From: Engraulis encrasicolus
Taxonomy: Eukaryota > Chordata > Actinopteri > Clupeiformes > Engraulidae
Assembly: GCF_034702125.1 (NCBI RefSeq)
Contig: NC_085872.1
Location: forward strand, 32,431,876-32,495,875
Reading direction: 5' to 3'
DNA: 64,000 nt
In this document: one piece after another, positions 1 to 10,372 of the stretch
Layout of the letters: each line of letters begins with the position of its first letter
Position numbering within the stretch: position 1 is the first letter of the stretch
Made by a program: the position numbers and the translations under genes
Notes under the pieces: model-generated
Databases searched by the model: none
Told to the model about the DNA's origin: nothing
What the model saw: only the letters and a program-made list of their open reading frames with translations

Positions 1-1816
1 TCATATAGAAAGACTAGATACGTCATCGCGTATTTCAAGCTCGTCCGCACAGGTCGGCCATATTAGCGCAGCCTAAACTCTCCACAGAGCCTCCGTTATA
101 CCTGAAGTTAAAGGAATTGAGACGTTGAGATGCTGAAATATGTATGCTGTTATTTCGCTGAAATATTGACACGTGTATATAAATAGTACGGCTCCTTAAA
201 ACTTAAGTGCAGACTGAGGTAAAACGCACAGGAGAGTAATATGCTTCCCACTTATTTATTTGTCCAAAAATAGAGATGGACCAAGAGCAAATACACATTT
301 TAACCGTTGTTGTGCATTACGTTGATGGACGGGATATATATTAATCGCATTTGCATCAAATTAAAGGCGACAGATGAGGTACTGGAAGGGAGATTACATC
401 GCAACAATTTCATTCTAAGCGTCATGACTCATTTTGAACACAGGGTGGAGCTGTCGAACCCAAAGCAGAATGTAGCTAACGTGAATATTAATCACTATGC
501 AGTATCAACATAATACTTACGTTCGGAATTTTTTATACTGTATAACAAACCAAGCCTTTTGAAAATCCACGTAAATTTGAGGGAATTATGGCCATCTGAA
601 GAGTATGGATCACCAAAAACTCACTGCAACTGGTTGAGCCAGCAGGCTGCGCTAACATGGTCGCCATGCGCGGACGTTCGACTTGCATGACGGGAACGCG
701 GATGGCGCATCTAGTCTTCTTATATGATGTCTGTGTGTCCAACCCTTCATTTTCCTTTGATGTATGAAGTTAGCTTACGATCGCTAGTTAACGGTAACGT
801 ATGTGTGCAGGTATGCTGTGGAACTGTGGGCCAACGTGAGGTTGTCTCTTGAGGCGAGCTGTTGTCTTGCTCTACTTTGAATTCTGAACTGACGCGCGCC
901 GAGCGCGCATGCTTCCGGAGCGAGACCGATTCAGGCTGCGCTCCTGACTGGTGTGAATGTGTGTGAGAGTGTGTGGGTGTCTATGTCTTGTGTGTGTGGA
1001 GTGATCTCCGGTGCCCTTGAGTGAATGCACACACACCTGTGCGCTTCCTCTCCTTTGTGCTACCGTTTGTTGTTTTTCTTGAAGTATAGTCTGTCAGTAT
1101 AGGTCTAATGCACATTGTTCTCATCGGACCATGTCCACGCCTGTGTCACTCTAGCCCCATTGGCTTTTGTCTGCTGTGCCAACTGTATACTAATCATGTG
1201 TGTTCTTAAATTGCATGCCGCTGTTATCTAACCTGATTGCTGTGCTAAGTGTGCTGTTCTTACTGCTTTTGGGATTGGGGGAATCACTGGGCCGTATTGA
1301 CTGATTTGGACATATGTGCAGCCCACCCTTGTAACTGACTCAAGTGGCCCAGTGTAGCGGGCATTTTAGATATTGTACTATTGTAGCCTAGAAATCTAGA
1401 CGCCCCTAGCGACCACAAATTGAATTTGCTCCCGGGGGCAGTCTAGCGGACCCCGGTCGTTTTTGCGAGGCTGAAAGTTATCCGATGACAGGGCCAATCA
1501 AATCGCGAGGGGGGCCGGGCTACTTAGTAAACAGGAAACTTTCTAAGAAGAAGCATGGTGTCCGTCCTTGCTACGTACAGCACGAAAGTGTTCACTTAAT
1601 TTAAAAAGCCTGGATGATAATACATTTCGTGTCTGACATGGATTGATGTAATAATACACCATGAACTTATCGGACACAAATAGACCACAACACATTACCA
1701 TTTGATCATTCGATGTTTTAAACTAGCTCGGTAAGCTAAGTTGAGCATTTTACAGAACCAGATAGTCACACGCTATTATCAGACCACTACTGTAGGTGTA
1801 GAATGAAATTGCTGCA
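1..1816. other. No gene recognised; 5' end of window
   Basis: I see no convincing exon here. Around 830-960 the DNA is fairly GC- and CpG-rich, and there are short TG-rich stretches near 950-1040. Open frames are short and have no recognisable domain. The first exons of the coiled-coil gene downstream could lie here or before the window, but I could not identify one. Confidence 0.5.
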
Positions 1817-2815
1817 CCAATTTCTAATAAGACACATGCCATTAAAAACGAGACATTTGGGAGCTTTGAAAGTCTTTGAGTAGCTTACTAAATAGATGGG
1901 AATGACATAGTCTACCAAGCTAGTGGCTAGCTAACCTGTCGTCAATAACACAGAGCTAGGTATCCAGCCTTATATTATATGCCTGCCCCAAATTCTAGTA
2001 AGATCCATGTCATTAAAAACGAGACATTTGGGAGCTTTGAAAGTCTGTAAGTCGCTTACTAAATAGATGGGAATGACACCTAGTCTACCGAGCTAGCGGC
2101 TAGCCAATCTGTCCTTACACAGAACATGCCATGTTGACAACAATCATAAATATAACCATTTAACAAGCCCCAACTGGCTCAACATTTCGCTGGTTGATCA
2201 AGGAGGGCCATGTGGTTGAAAACGAGGCATTTTTGAACTGTATAAGTGAAAACACGATTTATTAGGACACTTGTTTGTGGCTGTGGTCATCACACGCATT
2301 CACTGCTACGACGGCTCGAAGTTGCCGCTTCACCTACAAAGGGGCCCTCGCTGGCTAGCTAACCTGTCGCCAATAACACAGAGCTAGGTATCCAGCCTTG
2401 TATTATATGCCTGCCCCAAATTCTAATAAGATCCATGTCATTAAAAACGAGACATTTGGGAGCTTTGAAAGTCTGTAAGTCGCTTACTAAATAGATGGGA
2501 ATGACACCTAGTCTACCGAGCTAGCGGCTAGCCAATCTGTCGTCAATTACACAGAGCTAGGTATCCAGCCGTTATGGGTATACAGCTAGCTAGCTAACAC
2601 CGCACATGCCATGTTGACAACAATCATAAATATAACCATTTAACAAGCCCCAAATTGCTCAACATTTCGCTGGTTGATCAAGGAGGGCCGTGTGGTTGAA
2701 AACGAGGCATTTTTGAACTATGTAAGTGAAAACACGATTTATTAGGAAACTTGTTTGTGGCTGTGGTGATCACACGCATTCACTGCTACGACGGCTCGGA
2801 GTTGCCGCTTCACAA
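1817..2815. repeat. Compound tandem duplication
   Basis: A block containing the phrase ATTAAAAACGAGACATTTGG occurs at about 1817-1985, 1986-2120 and 2413-2560. A second block (from TTGACAACAATCATAAATAT to the stretch around CTACGACGGCTCG) occurs at about 2130-2330 and 2608-2812. The order shows a roughly 410-480-bp unit duplicated in tandem, with a shorter ~170-bp repeat inside it. Copies differ by scattered substitutions and one ~50-bp insertion, so the duplication is not brand new. No protein is supported. Confidence 0.75.
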
Positions 2816-3512
2816 GACCGCTGTGACGTTACACAGAAGTGTGTGGGGATTGGTTGTTTGCCATCCAATTGCGTGGCGTTGAGTGCTGAAGCAACCGTTT
2901 ATCCCGCCCACACTGCCGCCCAGCCCTCCTAGACCCTGGTACAGCTTTTTGCTGTACGGGTCTGGCTCGCGCTAGGCTAGTACTATTGAGGTCTATTTAT
3001 AAGATACATGTATTAATAAAAGAATGTTATTGTATGCGAACCCAGACTCTGGTGTCCTTCACGGACCTCTGTGCCTTGTTACTACTGGTTTAAAGCAAAA
3101 TATATTCTGGGGTGGAAGTCCCCCAGTGGCGTAGTCGTGCAATCATCTGTTTGAAATAGGTAATTATTATTTTAATTAATTACCGTAAAAGTTCCACTCT
3201 GCTACACTATACTATGTAAAAGGAGTTTTTAATTGAAAGAGACGTAGCCTATTTCTGTACAGGCAATCATTTGTGTTTACAATGATGCTTATAATATGTG
3301 ATAAGGTTTGTGATTTCATTAGTTTTGCTGCTCGGTATTTGCACCAAGTATCCATTTGTCATAATAAGTTCATAAAAATTCCAGACCTGTGAGGAAATCA
3401 GCCACAATTTCACTTTAAGCCAAATATTTTTTTCAAGTTCACATGGTTTTTCTGTATGAAATGAGCATGTGAATTATATTGGTACCCATTGACAGTACAT
3501 AACAATGTTAGT
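2816..3512. other. Intergenic, AT-rich, no gene seen
   Basis: It contains a short hairpin near 2940-2962 (GTACAGC, TTTTT loop, GCTGTAC) and otherwise AT-rich DNA. No exon or RNA gene is recognised. Confidence 0.4.
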
Positions 3513-3516
3513 AACT

Positions 3517-5466
3517 CACTGATTCTTGAGAAAGTGGCTAAAACAGGTTGTAATGTTGACTGAAAAAAACAAAGTCAATTACAAAATTATATGGTATATC
3601 CTTGTTGACTAAGGTCTTGGCTTTAAAGGCCAATCTCCCCATTTTGTATTTTTTTTTTCAGAAATCAGGCTTTTCTCTGATCACACCTTGTTTTTTGTCA
3701 ACACCGTCAGACACAATTAAAAGTAATTAAAATTGTATTGATTTGGTTGCATATGTATCTGGAGTTTTTAAGTGATTATGTGTATTTTTTGGTTCACACA
3801 TATGCCTTTAAATGTTGAAAATTCACTTTTGTTCTATTTTAATACTGTTTCATGTGTTCTAATTTTAAAATATGTACCGTCATACAATGCTTACTTAACG
3901 CCTAAATAGAACAAACACTTTTTTGTAAATTCACAAATATTCCTGTAGGCTTAAATTGGCTATTACTTTGATCATTCAACAACTCCTAAGGAAATTGTTG
4001 TAAACACATTAATTTAAAATGTCCAAAACTCCTTCTTACGGTGGTGACTTAAGAACTGACGGTGGTGACAGTAATCTGAGAGTGGTGAAAGTGGCCTAAT
4101 TTGTACCTGCATTTAGCAAAATAAATAGCCATCTCAAGTCAATGGCATCTTGCATAAACACTTTATGTTTGTGTGTGCACAGTATGTTTGTACATGTGTT
4201 TGTTCTTCATTAGTTAGATTCTCTAGGAAGTAGGCCACTGGTTCTTGAAAATGTGGCAAAAACAGATTTTTAGTTGTTCAAATCCAAAATATTGAGGTGT
4301 ATTATCATAGATGTAGCTCTTGGCTGTGCAGTGAATGTATTGCCCAAGGTCCCCATGTTTAACATTTTTCATAAAATGGGCTCTTTCTTGTTTTGTCAAC
4401 AGCGGCAGACAGAATTAGAAGTAAAAACATATGTTTACTGTATTAAAGTGAATTACTTTAACAATTCAACATAACTGTAGATACTTATTGTATGCATATT
4501 CCTAAAACATGTCAAAAACATGTAAAACATGTGTTTTTTGGTGAACTCCATCAGATGTCACCACCGTTAGGTTTTCTGACAAAAAAAACTCCAAATGCAC
4601 CTCAGTGGTGGCTAGAGTATCATTTTGGATCACAATTATTACTAACATGCCTAGTAATGTTTCATTAACCAGCACAATTTAGTAAAATATGGAACAAGAC
4701 GATGAGCGGAACAAAATCTGACGGTGGTGACATCTGACGGTGTGAGACAAAAAAACACTCTTTTACATATTATGCATTGTTTGTTCACATTAGCCATTTC
4801 ATTTTCACTCTGTTTCTTGGGTGCTTCATACCTTTTCAGAGAAAGTATATATTAATTAACATTAATGTAATATAATACTATGAAAACATCCGACGGTGTT
4901 GACAGTTTATGGTTGGGACAGTAGCAGTGTCCAAACAAATTAACAAATTGAGGACAAAATAGTAAACTTACAGGAGCTTCAGTGATGGTTAAGTATGCAG
5001 TAGACCTAAAGGTTTGAAAAGGGGTCCTCAGTAATGAAAATGACCTTGTGCATACCTGATTTTATTATCTTTTAGAAAAAATCTGACGGTGGGGACCAAT
5101 ATGCTGGACACATTTTGAGCAATCAGAAAATAATAGTAAATATTGTTTTACATGCACTATGTGCACATCTGTAGAACCACTTTAATATGGTCTTCCACAT
5201 CATGGTGATATTGTTCAATTCTGTTAGTGATTTTTGTATTTTAAGTCAATTGACTTGGGACAGGCATTTTTACAGGGTGTGGACAGGTTTATAGCTATGA
5301 AAAGTAATAAAATTACACTTAAATATTTCAAACAACTGTGTATTTGTGTAACAGACCCCTTGGCCATTACCTGGATTCATTTTGTTCGTGAAAATTTAGT
5401 TGATTTTCAACAGAATTAGCATTTTACTGCTGGGACATGTTTTTGCCAAACTTTCAAGAATCAGTG
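3517..5466 (+). mobile_element. Non-autonomous CACTG-ended DNA transposon, copy 1 (Chapaev/CMC-like)
   Basis: The element begins CACTGATTCTTGA and ends with its reverse complement TCAAGAATCAGTG, followed by a weaker match that extends the inverted ends to about 28 bp. It is flanked by the 4-bp direct repeat AACT (3513-3516 and 5467-5470). A CAC/CACTG terminus with a 4-bp target duplication is the pattern known for Chapaev-type (CMC) transposons; that family call is inference. There is no transposase frame, so it would need help to move. Inside are many copies of a GACGGTGGTGACA-like motif and an internal copy of the terminal sequence near 4241. A second copy lies inverted at 37979-40999. Confidence 0.8.
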
Positions 5467-5585
5467 AACTGACATCACCTGACTTTTCGAAGCACTGTGT
5501 CCTTTGTATCATAAATATGCATTATTCTGTTTATTACCACGCAAATCTTTGAGTTTTTGGTTATGATGTGTCTGTTTCCCTTAAG

Positions 5586-5736
5586 GTGCCTCCGTAAATT
5601 GAAGGGCAAAGATATTGAGGTCTGCAAGCTGCAGGATTGTGTGAAGCAGCTGCAGCAGGAGAACAGCGAGGTGAAGATGTTTCTGGACGAGGAGGAGAAA
5701 ACAAATAAGACCATCATGGATGCCATCAAGCTGGAG
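5586..5736 (+). pseudogene. Coiled-coil gene, block 1
   Basis: The acceptor is a pyrimidine tract ending CCCTTAAG and the donor is GAG|GTGGGT. The translation starts CLRKLKGKDIEVCKLQD and continues through a run of charged heptads to TIMDAIKLE. It is 151 nt long, entered in phase 2 and left in phase 0, so at least one coding exon must lie upstream. A short copy of its 3' end occurs at 9683-9717. Confidence 0.6.
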
Positions 5737-7332
5737 GTGGGTTTTTAGCCACTTTCTTTAGCGACATGTGTCCAATGGCATGCTTTTGAAATGGTCAGAC
5801 AACCTGAACTTCACACAAAAAAGAAAAGTATAGAAAAAAGAAGGGAATATAAGAGGTACTACTACACATGAGTGGCACTGCTATGCTCATATTGGACAAA
5901 ATAGACAGTACATTTTTATAGTTACAAAACTCGGTGAGTTAAGCTTACAGTTTCCCACCAAAACGCAATTGGGAGGGAAAGTAATCTCATCGCCCCCTGC
6001 TGGCAACGTTCCAAGCCCCTGTATCAAATGAATGGTTTTTGTCTTTGAAAAATAACATCTCGGCCCTGACGACGAAGTAGGAGTAGTGGCAGTCATATAC
6101 AGGCATGCAAACTTGCCACCTTTCGGTGAAATTCGCCGTTTTGAAATCAAAATGGGTAATTTCTGTGAATTGTGCAGATCCGAGGACAACATTTTAGGGG
6201 GGGGGGGGTGTCTCGAGCGAGGAGAAGAGTAGGCTACCGCAGAAAATGTCATATAGCCTAGCTCTCACTCTGTTGTAATGACAGGAGATGCCATAACCGA
6301 CAACGACGTTTGACCAATCACAGTATTTGTGTGTGTCGGCACAGCCAATAACAACAAACTCAATCTAATGGTGCGTGCATTCCCCAGAGGTAGGAGCTTC
6401 CTAGTAGGCAACAAGGAGGCAGCTACCTCCCACTTGAAAGCATTCCAACCAGCAAGTCAAACAAACTACAAACATGGAGGGACAAAAACTACATATCCAC
6501 TTCTCAAAGATGTCAGCAATGTAAACAACATCATGCGTTATTTTCATTTAGCCGCATTTCATCTTTGAAAGACGAAATGTCAATATAACTACACCTAAGA
6601 AAAGTTAACAGGCTGTTTTGCAACCGTTAACCTGTCTGAATCAACTTTATTTGTCCATAGAACGGTGATGTGCAACATAAACTATTCCTAACACTGTGCG
6701 CTGCCATTGCTGTGATGACATCACGATAGTCAATGGGGCGAAGTCGGTTTGCTTCGCTTTTGCCCCAGCTCGTGACTTGAACATCCCGCTTCAACAGGCG
6801 TTCCAATGCAGTTCAGCAAGTAGGAGGTCAGAAACATCCCATCTCCTAGCCCTGGGGAATGCACCATAAGTCCCACTCCCGCACTTCATACTTTGGAAAA
6901 ACAGCGCAAAAGTTTAAAACCGGTCTCTTGGGTCGGCTGGGCTGGCGGAGTTACTTTCTCGATATGAAAATGCCCAGGCGATCTGTCACAGATAAAGTTT
7001 CCCAGAGAGTTGTGTCCGACTATTTCCCCCTTCCCAAATGCAGAAATGTGCCGTCTTTGGACGTGTGCATGGTTAGCGAACAGGTAGGCTACCCCACACC
7101 TCTCATGATCAAATAGCTTAACTGCTCTCTGTTCTAATATTAATTTCGCCGTAAAGTTATGCACAACTGTATGCTATTTAACATCATGATTCGGCAGGCC
7201 TTTTCTTGTATGACAAATAACAAAAAAACGTGACGCAAGCATTTCGATGAGAAGTGAATGAGTGGATGTAACAGCGACAGTTGGTTTAGTTGTTTTTGCT
7301 CAAAAGTATTTCTTCTCAAAAGAGCTCCGTTA
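5737..7332. other. Intron of coiled-coil gene, no gene seen
   Basis: This intronic DNA includes a G10-type homopolymer near 6199 and several unrelated short open frames in both strands. None has a domain I recognise. Parts look like degenerate dispersed repeat. Confidence 0.4.
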
Positions 7333-8188
7333 ATAGAGCTTGAAAGTGACGTCACTTCCCCCGATTTCATGGGACCTCAACGGCGTTTTTAGCCGAAAAT
7401 CGTAACTTGTAATCCAATGGCGGTATTAAAATGATATTTCGATCCCCTTCGAGTTGTGCCACGAGCTCCACATATGTTGTTTCTAATATTATTGTTTAAT
7501 TTTTCGTACAAACCCCTAAACTTTTTAGAAAGCTGTGTTTCTTCACATTTTCCATGCAGACGGCCTCGGAACAAAACATTGTTACTTCTGCATGAATAAT
7601 CTTAATCTAGCCTCTGAAACAGCATATTTGTAGCTGAGCGCATGTAATGTCCAGTGTTGCCAAGTCCGCTTATTATAAGCGACCTTGTGCTTCTTTTTTT
7701 GAGCAGTCGCTTTTAATTTTGAGAAGTCGCGGATTGCGGTTTTTTGGGCTTGTTCTTTTCAGGGTTGGGCTTGCTGTTTTCTCCTGCTCTGCCGGTCATT
7801 TGAATGTGTTTCTCAATGGCAACTCGTCTTTTCTCACTCATCCTTACAAGTGACCCTACTACAGCATTGTTAACTTCCACTTTCTGTGGTCACTTCAGGG
7901 GATTTTAGCTGCCACGCAGACCCCCGCAAAGAGCAAGGTCTTCCCTGACTAGGTACGCGACTGACAACCCACCCCTTCGGTTGCTTATTTTGGGCTTGTT
8001 TTCACGACGCCCGTCAGTCGCTTCTTTTGGGCTTGTTTTCAGGACGTCAGTCGCTTATTTGTCGCAGAAAATCTGGCAACACTGGTAATGACTGAGATCG
8101 GAAGATATTTACTCGCTACCATGTTGTTAGATGGTCAGCTTAGGTCCCATGAAATGCGGAACTAAGGGGCGGGACTTTCAAGCTCTAT
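7333..8188. mobile_element. Outer MITE of a nested pair
   Basis: The left end, ATAGAGCTTGAAAGT (7333) running into ATTTCATGGGACCT, is matched in reverse complement by AGGTCCCATGAAAT ... ACTTTCAAGCTCTAT at 8142-8188. No coding capacity is seen. It has been split by a hAT-like element at 7652-8084. Confidence 0.65.
7652..8084. mobile_element. hAT-like MITE nested in 7333-8188
   Basis: The ends are CAGTGTTGCCA and its complement TGGCAACACTG. Flanking 8-mers GTAATGTC (7644-7651) and GTAATGAC (8085-8092) match at seven of eight positions, as expected for an aged 8-bp hAT target duplication. The interior is rich in repeated AGTCGCTT and GGGCTTGTT phrases and has no transposase. Confidence 0.7.
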
Positions 8189-8585
8189 GAAAGCTTGGTT
8201 ACATGTCGAGTGTTCCTCGTATTCTGCTGTTTCGGGTAATGGTTTGAAATGTCCATGCATGTCAACAGAAGAATATTTCATTTTCCGTTCGTTATATTGT
8301 TTAGCTACCGGTAGGCCTATACGAATTATAGGCGATGTTATAGGCAAATGTGAGAGTGAATCCAACCGGTAGCAGAGTTTTAACGAGTGAGTGCGCTACA
8401 GGGGAAAAGGCTAAAGTAGCTACCAGGTAATAAACCAGGTGAAGAAGCACATGTGCGCGAGGCATCCAACATCGTGCATTCCCTGCAGGCCGTTTCTAAT
8501 GCGCACGAGAGGGAGAGAGAGAAGCCTATCCCGTCAGTCTAGCGTTTGGCGAGGGACAAATTACGGGAGCGTACCTATGTTCCCA

Positions 8586-9603
8586 CGCCCCATTGGTCCC
8601 ACAGCCCATTGGTCCCACGGCCCACTGGTCCAACAGCCCATTGGTCCCACAACCCATTGGTCCCACAGCCCATTGGTCCCACGTCACTAAGACTTTTTTT
8701 CATTATTTAGGCCCATTGGTCCCACAGCCCATTGGTCCCACAGTCCATTGTTCCCACAGCCCATTGGTCCCACATTGCTTTTTTATTTGAATTTTTAGGC
8801 CCATTGGTCCCACGGGACTCACTAGTTCGACACCCTTTCGGTACTTACCGCTTATGTCATACGACCCTAAACCTAACCCTAAACCTAACCCTAACCCTAA
8901 GGGGTCTTACACACCAAGGCGGTAAAGCGTCGCGGAACGGCCGCGTTTTTTACCGGCGTCGGTGAAAATACATTGAAACCTATCTGTCCTTGCACACCAA
9001 CCGGCGGTAGTCGGGCGTCAGCGGCGCGGGAGCCGGCTCCGCGCCGCGCTGCATTTGGAAAATAGAACTCGAGCGTATTTTTCACGCCGGCGACTGGCGG
9101 TGTCTCATTCAAATGAATGGCAAAGTAGCATGCTAGCTTTGGCTGTGGCTAGGGTTTTGAATAGGACTGGCCGCGCACGCCGACGCTGTCAGTGTGCAAG
9201 GCAGAGAAAAGCACGCCGGCCAAAACTAAGCAGAAAGACCGCGTCCGTCCTGCGACCGTTCCGTTCCGCCTTGGTATGTTTTGGCCCTAACCCTAAACCT
9301 AATACTAACCTTAAATCGCTTGTTTGAAATGTTTGATTACCATGTGAAGTACAGAGAGGGCGTCAAACTAGTGGGTCCCTTGGTCCCACAGCCCATTGAA
9401 CTGTTTGTGATGTGGGACCAATGGACTGTGGGACCAACGGACCTAAAATTAAATGAAAAAATCTTAGTGATGTGGGACCAATGGGCTGTGGGACCAATGG
9501 GCTGTGGGACCATTGGGCCTAATTTTGAAAAAAAAACGCAAAAGTCTTAGCAATGTGGGACCAATGGGCTGTGGGACCAATGGGCCGTGGGAACATTGGG
9601 CTG
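8586..9603. repeat. Inverted minisatellite with telomere-like tracts
   Basis: The left side (8586-8815) is an array of the 16-bp unit CCCATTGGTCCCACAG, about ten copies with a spacer containing TCACTAAGACTTTTT. The right side (9375-9603) carries the reverse-complement array (GGGACCAATGGG) with the complementary spacer. Between them are telomere-like tracts (CCCTAA/CCTAAC) at about 8868-8900 and 9286-9310, and a MITE-like segment. Open frames across the array give repetitive peptides and are not genes. Confidence 0.8.
8905..9275. mobile_element. MITE-like, CpG-rich inverted repeat
   Basis: The left end CACCAAGGCGG with a following CGGAACGG is matched in reverse complement at the right end by CGTTCCGCCTTGG. 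The interior is CpG-rich and noncoding. It sits at the centre of the inverted minisatellite, so it may have generated or split that structure. Confidence 0.55.
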
Positions 9604-9682
9604 ACCCCCAAATTACAACAGTAGGCATAATCATTCCAAGTGTAATCCTTAGTATATCATGACATAAGATTCCATAAGATCT

Positions 9683-9717
9683 CCATGGATGCCATCAAGG
9701 ATAAGGTGGGTTTTAGC
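9683..9717 (+). pseudogene. Remnant copy of exon end and splice donor
   Basis: CATGGATGCCATCAAG followed a few bases later by GTGGGTTTT repeats the 3' end and donor of the exon at 5586-5736 (CATGGATGCCATCAAG, then GTGGGTTTTTAG). Only about 35-40 bp is shared. It lies in the intron after that exon and on the same strand, so a small duplication of the exon edge is the simplest reading. Confidence 0.5.
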
Positions 9718-9729
9718 AGGTGTCGGACC

Positions 9730-10143
9730 AGGTTTTCACACCTGGTCCCCTTTAAGTGAACCAAACTCAGTCCTCTTTAAGTGGACCAAAAACAAACCGA
9801 CAGCTAAAGGACTCAGTTCTGTTTTTGCTCATATTGTGAGTGTATTAAATAAAGAACTGTCTGACATTTCTGGTCCTGGTAGGCTTTTATGGTGTGTCAC
9901 TCTTCTTTTTTATCACTCTCGGTCCTCTAGAGCCCTCCTTAAGTGATAACAGCTTGTCACTAGTGTAACTTATCAGAACTCATAAGCGAACCGAACTGAG
10001 ACCATGTAAACCAAGGTCTCTGTAGGGACCTCGCTTCCGAGGGGTTATGGTATGCTTTGGAGCGTTCACATATGCGGCAAAAATGCTGAGTCACTACTCT
10101 GAGTTCACTTAGGCGGCTGAAAGGGACCAGGTGTGAAAACGCT
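9730..10143. mobile_element. MITE with GTTTTCACACCTGGTCCC ends
   Basis: GTTTTCACACCTGGTCCC at 9732-9749 is repeated in reverse complement at 10124-10141. The roughly 410-bp interior is noncoding. It lies between the exon remnant and the second coiled-coil block. Confidence 0.65.
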
Positions 10144-10238
10144 GTTAAAGACAGTTCATGTATGTTGTGTATTCATTTTGAATGGCGAGTGTAACCATAT
10201 GTAATTCCCTTTGTTTGTGTGCTTAAACCATACTTCAG

Positions 10239-10372
10239 GTGGAGTATCTCAACAGAAAAATTGAAGACCAAAAGGCTGATGAAAAGCAGCAGACAAACCA
10301 GGACGCTCTCCAGGATTACAAAGATATTGCCGAGGCAATCTGGACTATACATATTCTGAGAAATACAGTCAA
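10239..10372 (+). pseudogene. Coiled-coil gene, block 2, frameshifted
   Basis: The acceptor is ACTTCAG and the block reads VEYLNRKIEDQKADEK, then DYKDIAEAIW. After about 10342 the good frame shifts: +1 gives YTYSEKYSQ ending at a CAA|GTATAC donor in phase 0, which joins the next block in frame. The length is 134 nt (3n+2), consistent with loss of one base or gain of two. In the original frame translation runs on to a TAA at about 10421. Confidence 0.55.

Noticed and set aside
8439..8790. Open frames with repeated GPTAHWSHSPLVPQ-like peptides
   Set aside because: They follow the 16-bp minisatellite in several frames; no splice or domain evidence.
8868..8900. CCCTAA-type tract as a true telomere
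   Set aside because: Only a few imperfect repeats, internal to the window and within repeats; at most an interstitial telomere-like tract.
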